Source of the DNA: Xylocopa sonorina
Lineage: Eukaryota > Arthropoda > Insecta > Hymenoptera > Apidae
Assembly (NCBI RefSeq): GCF_050948175.1
Contig: NW_027490091.1
Location: 3,844,001-3,908,000 of the forward strand
DNA: 64,000 nucleotides
Direction: 5' to 3'
Below the pieces are notes generated by a model. It had not been told where the DNA came from, ran no database searches, and was given only the letters and a program-made list of their open reading frames with translations. Below are positions 53,831-64,000 of this stretch, one piece after another. The position numbers were made by a program, and so were the translations under genes. Position 1 is the first letter of the stretch. The number at the start of each line of letters is the position of its first letter.

Positions 53831-55280
53831 AGGAAGTAGTGTTTGCAGTATCTACGTATCGAAGCAATAGTGTTCTAAAGCTTCTTAAGTCGCGATATCG
53901 CATTACATTTCTATGTTTGTTATTTCATGATAAGATATCATATTCATTGTGCAGTGTTATGAATACCTCGTATTCACTTCAAAGGAATATAAATGCGACA
54001 CTTGCTTGCTAGGAAATAGCGTTTGCAGATGTCTACGTATCGTAGCAATAGTTTTCAAATGCTTCTTAAATCGCCATATTGCATCTCATTTCTATGTTTC
54101 ATGATAAGATATAATATTCATTGTGCAGTGTTATGTATTCCTCGCATACACTTCAAATGAATATGAATGCGACAGTTCCTTGCTAGGAAATAGTGTTTGC
54201 AGATATCTACGTATCGAAGCAATAGTGTTCTAAAGCTTCTTAAGTCGCGATATCGCATCACATTTCCATGTTTCATGATAAGATATCATATTCATCGTGC
54301 AGTGTTATGAATACCTCGTATTCAATTCAAGACAATATAAATGCGACATTTCCTTGCCAGGAAATAGCGTTTGCTGATGTCTACGTATCGAAGCAATAGT
54401 GTTCTAATGCTTCTTAAATCGCGATATCGCATCTCATTTCTATGTTTCATGACAATATATAATATTCATTGCGAAGTGTCATGTATACCTCGCATACACT
54501 TCAAATGAATGTGAATGCGACAGTTCCTTGCTAGGAAATAGCGTTTGCAGATGTCTACGTATCCAAGCAATAGATTTCTAAAGCATGCTAATTCGCGTTA
54601 TCGCATCTCATATCTATGTTTCGTGATAATATATAATATGCATTGCGTAGTGTCATGTATACCTCGCATACACTTCAAATGAATGTGAATGCGACAGTTC
54701 CTTGCTAGGAAATAGTGTTTGCAGATATGTACGTATCGAAGCAATAGTGATCTAAAGCTTCTTAAATCGCGGTTCGCATCACATTTCTATGTTTCATGAG
54801 AAGATATCATATTCATTGTGCAATGTTATGAATACCTCGTATTCACCTCAAAGGAATGTAATTGTGACACTTCCTTGCTTGGAAATAGCGTTTGCAGATG
54901 TCTACGTATCGAAGCAATAGAATTCTTGTGCTTCTTAAATCGCCATATCGCATCTCATTTCTATGTTTCATGATAAGATATAACATTCATTGCGAAGTGT
55001 TATGTATACCTCGCATACGCTTCAAAGGAATGTAAATGCGACAGTTCCTTGCTAAGGAATAGCGTTTGCAGATATCTACGTATCGTAGCAATGGAGTTCT
55101 AATGCTACTTAAAACGCGATATCGCATCTCATTTCTATGTTTCATGATAACATGTAATATTCGTTGCGAAGTGTCATGTATACTTCGTATTCACTTCAAA
55201 TGAATGTATATGCGACACTTCCTTGCTAGGAAATAGCGTTTCCAGATATCTACGTATCGTAGCAATAGAGTTCTAATGCT

Positions 55281-55518
55281 GGCGAGTAATAAGACTGGCG
55301 AGCTAAAGAAGAAGCAACCCAGAAGACTCCCCTTCGGCGGATAAGAAGACCGCAGGTCCGCGGACGGGCTGTGCACCGAGGTAGCGTGACGGGCTCGACG
55401 GTGGAGTAGTCGGGAAACGAACCAGAAAAGACCCTGAAGCCCGAAGGATAAGATCCAGAGCCTTGCACCGATAAGACCGCTGCCATAGTCCATGGAGACA
55501 AACAGGAAGGACATCGGG
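55281..55518 (+). other. GC-rich flank before the LTR, origin unclear
   Basis: This piece abuts the satellite and precedes the TGTGAGAAGG start of the LTR. The homologous solo LTR at 40,732-41,468 does not contain it. It could be the 3' internal end of another copy whose 3' LTR is the one at 55,519, implying recombination between two elements. Only short open stretches (for example ASNKTGELKKKQPRRLPFGG before a stop) are present. Confidence 0.4.
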
Positions 55519-55906
55519 TGTGAGAAGGACGTGCACCCCTCCCCTGAGCCCATGGAGAGGAAAACTCAAGATGCGCAGCGGAATTGCATTCGAGCCGAGG
55601 AAATCGCGGCGCACGACACGCGCTGCAGTTCAAATAATCTAGAGGACCCCGGATGGACACACCAGAGGCGGCGATCAGGGAAGATCGCCGAAATCCACCG
55701 ATCGATGCCCCGAACAATACCGAAGCGTATAGCCCTACCCCACCAAGGAGCCCTAAGGAGGATCTAAGGGGATCCGAAGACCCCCAGCAAACCCATATAA
55801 TGAGCTAGCCAGCATGAAGACGGCCTACTCTACTACTATTCTTCTTCCCAGCGACTTAGCGACTATTTAGCGAGCAACCGAGCAAGCGATTATACGGAGC
55901 GGTTCG

Positions 55907-55967
<61 letters not shown>

Positions 55968-56509
55968 GACGGACTGAACGAGATCCATACTTGTTGGAAG
56001 CGAGAGATCGTGAGTCCTTATACGCTAAAGCGTCCCATTTGTTCCCTGCCGCATTTGCGATATTGCGTATTGCATTTTGTATCGTATAACGGGTGGTGAT
56101 CCCCGGTCATTCGCGGCGTGTCGTATACCTTTTTGTAATACCGCGTCGAGGCAATCTAGAAAGAAGCCGTGAGTTCTATATCCCGCGACCCTAATTTGCG
56201 CACTCGGCTAGAAGTAGTCGAGCGATAGAGTATATCGAAATTTCGAGGGTTTTCTTGCACCGGGTTTCCCCGGGTTGCGTGGTTTACTAGTTTTCGCTAC
56301 TTCTTGAGTAGCTGGCGCCCAAAAAGTCCCAGCCTCGCAGTTACGAAATACTCGCTGGATAGGAAATTTTTTGTTCTGTACTTCGCGTTGCCGAATCACG
56401 CGGATATTTTGTACCCCGATATAACCCCGGATTAAACTTCTGTATAACCCCGTTATTATTGATTCTATATAACCCTTTCTTGCGGATTGTAACGGGAAAA
56501 CCCGTCGCA
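55519..56509 (+). repeat. 5' long terminal repeat
   Basis: Starts TGTGAGAAGG, as does the solo LTR, and ends GGGAAAACCCGTCGCA; the 3' copy ends GTCACA, matching the expected TGTGA/TCACA inverted ends. The last 181 bp (56,329-56,509) align with 58,691-58,892, which defines the LTR end. The middle carries a long AG microsatellite and the conserved block cgctaaagcgtcccattt...attcgcggcgtgt shared with the solo LTR. A TGGCGCCCA motif, the same first nine bases as the primer binding site, lies inside it at 56,313. At about 990 bp it is longer than the 737-bp solo copy. Confidence 0.75.
55911..55964 (+). repeat. (AG)27 microsatellite
   Basis: Uninterrupted AG dinucleotide run of 54 bp inside the 5' LTR. 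It is absent from the solo LTR, so it explains part of the length difference. Confidence 0.98.
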
Positions 56510-56514
56510 AAATT

Positions 56515-56532
56515 TGGCGCCCAACGTGGGGC
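56515..56532 (+). promoter_or_regulatory. Primer binding site, tRNA-Lys type
   Basis: TGGCGCCCAACGTGGGGC follows the LTR end after a five-base spacer. This 18-mer is the known complement of the 3' end of a lysine tRNA (the tRNA-Lys1,2 type) used to prime reverse transcription by many LTR elements. Together with the LTR end it fixes the element's plus orientation. Confidence 0.88.
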
Positions 56533-57029
56533 CCTGAGAATTTCGACAATAAAGTGCTCGCCTCGACGGGACACACCCAGTATAGAAAATTTGAACAGTA
56601 ACGTTCGAGAGTGTGTTTACGCGTCGTGGTGACCTATTGGGAACGTTACCGTTTTTTTTTATGTCCTTTGTTGAGCGTGGATCACCGCACGCGTTATCGC
56701 TGCGGCTTATACCGTTTCAAGGTCGCTATTGTTTACTGCTGGTTGCTAGGTCGGATTCACGGGAATTGGAAGGTTGAAATTAGTCTTCCCGTTAATCCGG
56801 CAGGAGAATATTACTTTTGTTTGTTTTTGGCGTCTCCTTTGGGGAAGTGACTCTTTCTCTTTTCCTTCTTTTATTACTGGTTGCTATTGCTCGGTGGTAT
56901 ATATTTCTCCCTCATTTCTTCTTGTGTAATTTGATCCCTGAGGCATCCTGTATCCCTATTCTTTCCCAAATTTGCCCCTCTTGTCCGGAAATACGGAATA
57001 GGATAAATTCGCGAAACGCATTTGAAAAT
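56533..57029 (+). other. Untranslated leader of the retrotransposon
   Basis: About 500 bp between the primer binding site and the first gag methionine. It is T-rich in the middle and has no credible coding frame; packaging signals would lie here if the element were active. Confidence 0.5.
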
Positions 57030-58660
57030 ATGGATCCTCTTACATTGATCGGGATAACGGCTACGAACGTAACGACGACCGTTACCATGGCCGGGGGATC
57101 GGGCACAATTGCCCGCGGGCCTACACCCCCGTCGACCAGAATTGCGCCCCCTACTCCCCCAATACCCGCGGACGTATAGGCCGAGATCAATCGTCTTAGG
57201 TCGCGCATCTTAACTATGAGGAATGTTCGCGATTTAGTTATGGTGTGCGATCACGCGAAATTAAATTTGCAAGGCACCCTGGAAGAATTGTCTGACCGAT
57301 ACTAGCATCACGAGGTTCGTCGTCGGTACCCCGAGGTGTCGGTTCCTTGGGATCCGGTGGCAGACGAAAGGGGGATAGCTATGCCACTAACGGTGACCGC
57401 GGCGATCGACGAGCCGTGCGAAGATGAGGCAGTAACCGCGCGACTTTCGCGGTTAGAATTAAGATCCCCGCCGCAACGAAATGACCTTCGCGCGACCTGC
57501 GAAAGAAATAATCTGATATCGCACGAGGAAATTCTCCCAGTACGCGCCCGGCCAACCGTTGTGTTCGCGTCCAACGCGGAATCCGATTTGGTAGGAGATA
57601 GACCCCAACCATCCCGGCTCTAGGTCCCCACCCCACCGTTTTCTCCCCGACTACCCGCGAAGAACACCTAGTAGAACATTTCCGCCGTTACGGGCCAAAA
57701 TTCGAGGGGCGGCCAGATGAAGATCCGGAGGACTATCTTCTCCGGTTGCACGAATATTGCTCACGGCGAGGTTACACCAAAGAGGAAATGCTTCAGGTGT
57801 TAGGCGAATCGCTACAGGGAACGGCCCTTATTTGGTATCGAGTAGATAAAGATTCGTGGTCGGATTACGACGGGTTCATATATCAATTCCGAGTGCAATT
57901 CGGACATAACGATTTACAGGAAGGGTTGCGTCACGAGGTAGAGTCCCGAACGCAGGGTCAGTTCGAGTCGTCTACGGAATACATAACGAAAATGCGGATG
58001 TATTTCCGATATTTAGATCCGCCCCTATCTTTAGAAGACCAACTCTCCCTTTCCTATCGAAATTTGCGCCCAGATATCGAGTGGCAAATATTCCGGACCG
58101 ATTTCTCCGACTTCACCGAACTGAAACTAAGGTGCAAGGAAGTAGAACTACGGAATGCCCGCGCTCGAAATTACCGACCCCCGCCGTCCCTCTTGCAATC
58201 ATTCCTCCCCGCGGCCGCGTACACACCACCGTCCGGGAACCCGAAGATCCAAAGACTTCACGCGGTGGAACAATTAGTTCCGCAGCCAGAACGGACCGCG
58301 TTAACGGTTGAACCCACACCCCCTGATTCCCTGATTTCGCCTGTACCCCAAACCCGACCCGTCGCAACCTCCACCCCCCAGACGACACCCCAAAAGCCGA
58401 GAAACCCGAAGACGGAACGCAAAAAGGAACCCCCACCGGCCGTCCGTTCGACAACCGTACGTTGTTATAATTATCGTGAACAGGGGCACGTGTACCGGGA
58501 ACGCCCGCACGAGTTGGGCTCCTTTCGCCGTGTGTGTGGATTGCCGGGCCACATTGTCAACACTTGCCCGCGTTGCCGTCATGTCCGAACGGGAAACCTG
58601 AGGGGGGAGGCCAGTGAAGGTACCCTCCCCAAGCGCTTCGGAACCACGCCTGCCCAGTAG
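57030..58660 (+). pseudogene. gag: gag pseudogene of a Gypsy-type element
   Basis: Capsid/nucleocapsid polyprotein relic. A frame begins at ATG 57,030 (MDPLTLIG), passes an in-frame TAG at 57,177 and another at 57,303, and continues to 57,623. The protein then shifts to another frame open from 57,602 to the TAG at 58,658. The second part has the Ty3/Gypsy capsid pattern: EDYLLRLHEYC, LQGTALIWYR, FIYQFRVQFG, SSTEYITKMRMYFRYL and LRPDIEWQIF. A proline-rich linker follows (about codons 140-235 after the TTG at 57,746), then a basic nucleocapsid. Two CCHC zinc knuckles are damaged: CYNYREQGHVYRE lacks the second cysteine, and RRVCGLPGHIVNTC has R at the first. No protease or polymerase frame follows; the stop lies three bases before the 3' LTR-like sequence. 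Confidence 0.85.
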
Positions 58661-58663
58661 ACC

Positions 58664-58892
58664 TGTGAACCCCTATAAACACCCCGACCTCCCAGCCTCG
58701 CAGTTACGAAATACTCGCTGGATAGGCAATTCTTGGTTCTGCATTTGGCGTTGGCGAATTCGTCGACAATCATACCAAGCGCATATTTTGTACCCCGATA
58801 TTCTGTACCCTGGATTAAACTACAGTATACCCCCGTTAGTATTAGTTCTATATACCCCTTTTTTCCGGATTGTAACGGGAAAACCCGTCACA
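58664..58892 (+). repeat. Truncated 3' long terminal repeat
   Basis: 58,691-58,892 is a diverged copy of the last 181 bp of the 5' LTR, sharing cccagcctcgcagttacgaa, atactcgctggatagg, attttgtaccccgata and aacgggaaaacccgtc. It ends TCACA and satellite resumes at once. The preceding 27 bp start with TGTGAACCCC and could be a remnant of the LTR start; the roughly 800 bp expected between are missing. No polypurine tract precedes it, so one deletion probably removed pol, the tract and most of this LTR. Confidence 0.75.
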
Positions 58893-61800
58893 ATATATAA
58901 TACTCATTGTGGAGTGTTATGTATACCTCGTATTCACATCAAATGAATGTAAATGCGACACTTCCTTGCTAGGAAATAGCTTTTCCAGATATCTACGTAT
59001 CGTAGCAATAGAGTTCTAATGCTTCGTAAAACGCGATATCGCATCTCATTCCTATGTTTCATGATAAGATAAAATATTCATTGCGAAGTGTCACCTATAC
59101 CTCGCATACACTTCAAATGAATGTAAATGCGCCACTTCCTTCCTAGGAAATAGCGTTTGCAGATCACTACGTATCGAAACAGTAGAGTTCTAATGCTTCT
59201 TAAAACGGGATATCGCATTTCATTTCTATGTTTCGTGATAAGGTATAACATTCACTGCGAAGTGTCATGTATACCTTGTATTCACTTCAAAAGAATGTAA
59301 ACGCGACACTTCCTTTGCTAGGAAATAGCGTTTCCAGATGTCTACGTACCGAAACAATAGAGTTCTAATGCTTCTTAAAACGAGATGTCGCATCTCATTT
59401 CTATGTTTCATGATAAGATATAATATTCATTGCGAAGTGTCATGTATACATCGCATACATTTCAATTGAATGTAAATGCGACACTTCAATGCTAGGAAAT
59501 AGCGTTTGCAGATGTCTACGTATCGGAGCAATAAAGATGTAATTATTCTTAAAACGCGATATCGTATCTCATTTCTGTGTTTCATGATATGATATAATAT
59601 TCATTGCGAAGTGTTATGTATACCTCGTCTACACTACAAAAGAATGTAACTGCGACTCTTTCTTGCTAGGAAATAGCTTTTCCAGATGTCTACGTATCGA
59701 AGCAATAGAGTTGTAATCCTTCTTAAAACGCGATATGGCATCGCAGTTCTATGTTACATGATAAGATATAATATTCATAGCGAAGTGTTATGTATGTCTC
59801 GTTTGTACTTCAAAAAAATGGGAAATACCACAGCTCCTTGCCAGGATATAGCAATTCCAGATGTCTATGATCGAAACAATTGAGTTCAAATGCCTCTCTA
59901 AACGCGATATCGCACCTCATTTCTAAGTTTCAAGATGTGATATAATATTCTATGCGCAGTATTATGTATACCTCGTCTACACCTCAAAAGAATGTAAATG
60001 CCACACTTGCCTGCTAGGAAATAGCGTGTCCAGATGTCTACGTCTCGAAGCAATATAGTAGTAATGCTTCTAAAAACGCGATATCGCATGTCAGTTCTAT
60101 GTTTCCTGACAAGGTATATTCATTGCAAAGTGCCAAGTATATCCCGTCAACACTTTAAAAGAATGTAAATGCCACACTTCCTTGCTAGGAAATGTGTTTC
60201 CAGATATCCACGTATCGAAGCAATAAAGTTCTAATGCTCCTTAAAACGCGATATAGCATCTTATTTCTATGTTTCATAATACGATATAATGGCCATAGCG
60301 AACTGTTATGTATACCACGTTTGCCCTTCAAAAGAATGTAAATGCCACACTTGCTTGCTAGGAAATGCGTTTCCAGATGTCTGCGAATCGAGGTAATAGA
60401 GTTCTAATGCTTCTTAATACGCGATATCGCATCGCAGTTCTATGCTTCATGATAAGACATAATATTCATTGCGAAGTGTCGTGTATACCCCGCACTCGCT
60501 TCAAAGAAAGTAAGTGCGGCACTTCCTTGCTAGGAAATAGCGTTTGCAGATGTCTACGTATGGTAGCAATAGTGTTCTAATGCTTCTTAAATCGCGCTAT
60601 CGCATCTCATTTCTATGTTACATGATAAGATATAATTTTCATTGCGCAGTGTCATGTATACCTCGTCTACACTTCAGAAGAAAGTAAACGCGACATTTCC
60701 TTGCTAGGAAATAGCGTTTCCAGATGTCTACCTACCGAAACAATACAGCTCTAATGCTTGTTAGAACGACATGTCGCATCTCATTTCTATGATTCATGAT
60801 AAGATATAATAATCAATGCGGAGTGTTATGTATACCTAGTTTTCACTTCAAAAGAATGTAAATGCGACACTTCCTTGCTAGGAAATAGCGATTGCAGAAT
60901 TCTACGTATCGAAGTAACAGTGTTCTGGTGCTTCTTAAAACGAGACATCGCATCTCATTTCCATGTTTCATGATAGGACATAATATTCATTGCGAGGTGT
61001 TATGTATGCTTTGTCTATACTTCGAAAGAATGTAAATGCCACACTTCCTTGCTAGAAATGGCGTTTCCAGAAGTCCAAATGTCGAAGGAATAGAGTTCTA
61101 ATGCTTCTTAAAACGGGATATCGTATCTCATTTCTATGTTTCATGATATGAAATAGTATTTATTGCGAAGTGTAACGTATTCCTCAACTACCCTTCAAAA
61201 GAGTGTAATTGCCACACTTCCTTCCTAGCAATTAGCGTTTCCCGATATCTACGGACCGTTGCCGTAGAGTCCTAATGCTTCCCAAAACGTGATATCGCAT
61301 CTCATTTCTACGTTTCATGATATGATATAATATTCATTGGGGAGTGTTATGTATGCCTCGTCTGCACTTCAAATGAATGTAAGTGTGACACTTCCTTCAT
61401 GGAAATAGCTTTTCCAGATGTCTACGTATCGAAGCATTAGAGTTCTATTGCTTCTTAAAACGCAACATCGCACCTTACTTCGATGTTTCATGATAAGATA
61501 TAATATTCACTGCGAAGTGTCATGTATACCTAGCATACACTTCAGATTAATGTAAATGCGACACTTCCTTGCTAGGAAATAGTGTTTGCAGATATCTACG
61601 TATCGAAGCAATAGAGTTCCAAAGCTTCTTAAATCGCGATGCCGCATCTCATTTTTATGTTTCATGATAAGATATAATAATCATTGTGCTCTGTTATGAA
61701 TATTTCGTAGTCACTTCAAAAGAATGTAAATGCGACACTTCCTTGCTAGGCAATAGCATTTGCAGATGTCTACGTATCGAAGCAATAGTTTTCTGATGCT

Positions 61801-64000
61801 TCTTAAATCGTCATATCGCATCTCATATTTACGTTACATGATAAGATATAATATTCACTGCGAAGTGTCATGTATACCTCGTATTCCTTTCAAAAGAATG
61901 TAAATGCGACACTTCCTTGCTAGGAAGTAGCGTTTGCAGATGTCTACGTATCGTAGCATTAGAGTTCTAATGCTTCTCAAAACGCGATATCGTGACTCAT
62001 TACTATGTTTCATGATAATATATAATATTCACTGCGAAGTGTCATGTATACCTAGCATACACTTCAGATTAATGTAAAGGCGACACTTCCTTGCTAGGAA
62101 ATAGCGTTTGCAGATGTCTACGTATCGAACCAATAGATTTCTAATGCTTCTTAAATCGCCATATCGCATCTCATTTCTATGTTTCATGATAAGATATAAA
62201 ATTCACTGTGCAGTGTTATGTATATCTCGTATTCACTTGAAAAGAATGTAAATGTGACAGTTCCTTGCTAGGAAGTAGCGTTTGCAGATGTCTACGTATC
62301 GAACCAATAGATTTCTAATGCTTCTTAAATCGCCACATCGCATCTCATTTCTACGTTTCATGATAAGATATAATATTCATTGTCCAGTGTCATGTATATC
62401 TCGTCTATACTTCAAATAAATGTAAATGCGACACTTCCCACCTGGGAAATTTCGTTTGCAGATGTCTACGTATCGTGGCATTAGAGGTCTAATGCTTCTC
62501 AATACGCGATATCGCTTCGCATTACTACTATGTTTCATGATAATATATAATATTCATTGCCAAGTGTCATGTATACCTCGTATTCACTTCAAAAGAATGT
62601 AAATGCGACACTTCCTTGCTAGGAAATAGCGTTTGCAGATGTCTACGTATCGAAGCAATAGGGATCTAATGCTTCTTAAATCGCCATATCGCTTCCCATT
62701 CCTATGTTTCATGATAATATATAATATTCACTGCGAAGTGTCATGTATACCCCGCATACACTTCAAATGAATGTAAATGCGACACTTCCTTGCTAGGAAA
62801 TAGCGTTTGTAGATGTCTACGTATAGAAGCAATAGTTTTCTAATGCTTCTTAAATCGTCATATCGCATCTCATATCTACGTTTCACGATAAGATATAGTA
62901 TTCACTAGGAAGTGTCATGTATACCTCGTATTCCTTTCAAAAGAATGTAAATGCGACTCTTCCTTGCTAGGAAATAGCGTTTGCAGGTGTCTACGTATCG
63001 AAGAAATAGTTTTCTAATGCTTCTTAAATCGTCATATCGCATCTCATATCTACGTTTCACGATAAGATATAGTATTCACTGCGAAGTGTCATGTATACCT
63101 CGTATTCCTTTCAATTGAACGTAAATGCGACACTTCCTTGCTAGGAAATAGCGTTTGCAGATGTCTACGTATCGAAGTAATAGAGTTCTAATGCATCTTA
63201 AATCGTCATATCGCTTCGCATTACTATGCTTCATGATAATATATAATATTCATTGCCAAGTGTCATGTATACCTCGTATTCCTTACAAAAGAATGTAAAT
63301 GCGACACTTCCTTGCTAGGAAGTAGCGTTTGCAGATGTCTACGTATCGAAGCAATAGAGTTCTAATGCTTCTCAAAACGCGATATCGCTACTCATTACTA
63401 CGATTCATGATAATATATAATATTCATTGTGGAGTGTTATGTATACCTCGTATTCACTTCAAAAGAATGTAAATGCGACACTTCCATGCTAGGAAATAGC
63501 GCTTGCAGATGTCTACGTATCGAAGCAATAGTGTTCTAATGCTTCTTAAATCGCCATATTACATCACATTTCTGTGTTTCATGATAAGATATAATATTCA
63601 TTGTGAAGTGTTATGTATACCTCGTATTCACTTCAAAAGAATGTAAATGCGACACTTCCTTGCTAGGAAATAGCGTTTGCAGATGTCTACGTATCGAAGC
63701 AGTAGAGTTCTAATGCTTCTTAAATCGCCATACCGCATCTCATTTCTATGTTTCATGATAAGATATAATATTCATTGTGGAGTGTTATGTGTACCTCGTA
63801 TTCGTTTCAAAAGAATGTAAATGCGACACGTCCTTGCTAGGAAGTAGCGTTTGCAGATGTCTACGTATCGAAGCAATAGATTTCTAAAGCTCGCTAATTC
63901 GCGATATCGCATCTCATATTTATGTTTCATGATAATATATAATACTCATTGCGAAGTTTCATGTACTCCTCGCATAGAATTCAAACGAATGTGAATGCGA
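58893..64000 (+). repeat. 174-bp satellite array, plus orientation
   Basis: About 29 monomers of the same family, running off the window. The first copy is entered mid-monomer at atatataatactcattgtgg. Copies at about 59,640-61,440 are a diverged subtype with gtttccagatgtc, gtctacacttcaaaag and gccacac. From 61,560 on the core subtypes return, and the last copy (63,880-64,000) resembles the monomer at 190-330 (gctaattcgcgatatc, cgaatgtgaatgcga). Confidence 0.97.

Larger units (their letters stand above)
45301..55280 (+). repeat. 174-bp satellite array, plus orientation
   Basis: About 57 monomers of the same family as at the start of the window. The first monomer after the insertion (45,301-45,380) is unusually diverged (tatttcctttctatgaaatt, atctctgtatcgaagctaca), then core-type sequence returns. 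Several short indels are visible: loss of tctacgtatcg near 48,988, loss of about five bases giving catttctgtttcatg near 52,003 and 53,741, and an extra tgttatt-like insertion near 53,915. The array stops in ttctaatgct where the retrotransposon begins. Confidence 0.97.
55281..58892 (+). mobile_element. Degenerate Gypsy-type LTR retrotransposon, pol-less
   Basis: Non-satellite insert of 3,612 bp. Order: about 240 bp of unknown flank, a long 5' LTR, a tRNA-Lys-type primer binding site, an untranslated leader, a broken gag, then directly a truncated 3' LTR. There is no protease, reverse transcriptase, RNase H or integrase frame anywhere, so pol was lost or never present. Relative to an intact monomer the flanking satellite lacks about 43 bp between ttctaatgct on the left and atatataatac on the right, and there is no target duplication, so the insert or a later deletion removed host sequence. 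The element cannot move by itself. Confidence 0.85.

Noticed and set aside
55191..55767. Overlapping frames of 90-155 codons on both strands
   Set aside because: They are shadows in GC-rich LTR and flank sequence, several running into satellite, with no recognisable domain.

Overview
The window is almost entirely satellite DNA from an animal, most likely insect, nuclear genome. It reads as pericentromeric or other constitutive heterochromatin. There is no bacterial or phage gene organisation. The CpG-rich LTR elements would suit a hymenopteran, but nothing in the sequence fixes the species. About 53 kb is a tandem array of roughly 300 copies of an AT-rich monomer of 174 bp. I measured the period repeatedly from successive occurrences of the motif gatgtctacgtatcg, for example 689, 863, 1037, 1211.

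Layout: (1) 1-33,480, plus-orientation satellite made of several monomer subtypes, with a clear higher-order repeat of ten monomers (1,740 bp) at 19-25 kb and 26.9-28.8 kb and other multimer spacings elsewhere. (2) 33,480-36,158, the same array decaying steadily into poorly recognisable monomers, i.e. an array edge. (3) 36,159-40,540, a unique AT-rich island. It holds a TIR transposon relic of about 1 kb and, on the minus strand, a small spliced coiled-coil gene model that could be a relic of an RNF212/Zip3-type meiotic RING protein. (4) About 40,540-40,731, degenerate plus-strand satellite, followed by a solo LTR (40,732-41,468, minus). (5) 41,469-43,602, about twelve monomers in the opposite orientation, degenerate next to the island and canonical away from it. 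(6) 43,603-45,300, a 1.7 kb insertion bounded by imperfect inverted termini (TGT...ACA), probably a solo LTR, exactly where the satellite flips back to plus. (7) 45,301-55,280, plus satellite containing an almost exact 740 bp duplication spaced ten monomers apart. (8) 55,281-58,892, a broken Gypsy-type LTR retrotransposon with a 5' LTR, a tRNA-Lys-type primer binding site and a gag reading frame with two stops and a frameshift; it has no pol, and its 3' LTR is truncated. (9) 58,893-64,000, plus satellite, including a divergent subtype at about 59.6-61.4 kb that resembles the monomers at the array edges.

No intact gene pathway is visible. The interest lies in the architecture: higher-order periodicity, an island flanked by two satellite arrays in opposite orientation that both decay towards it, and LTR-type insertions at both orientation switches. 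The many short reading frames inside the satellite follow from the monomer length being a multiple of three and are not genes.
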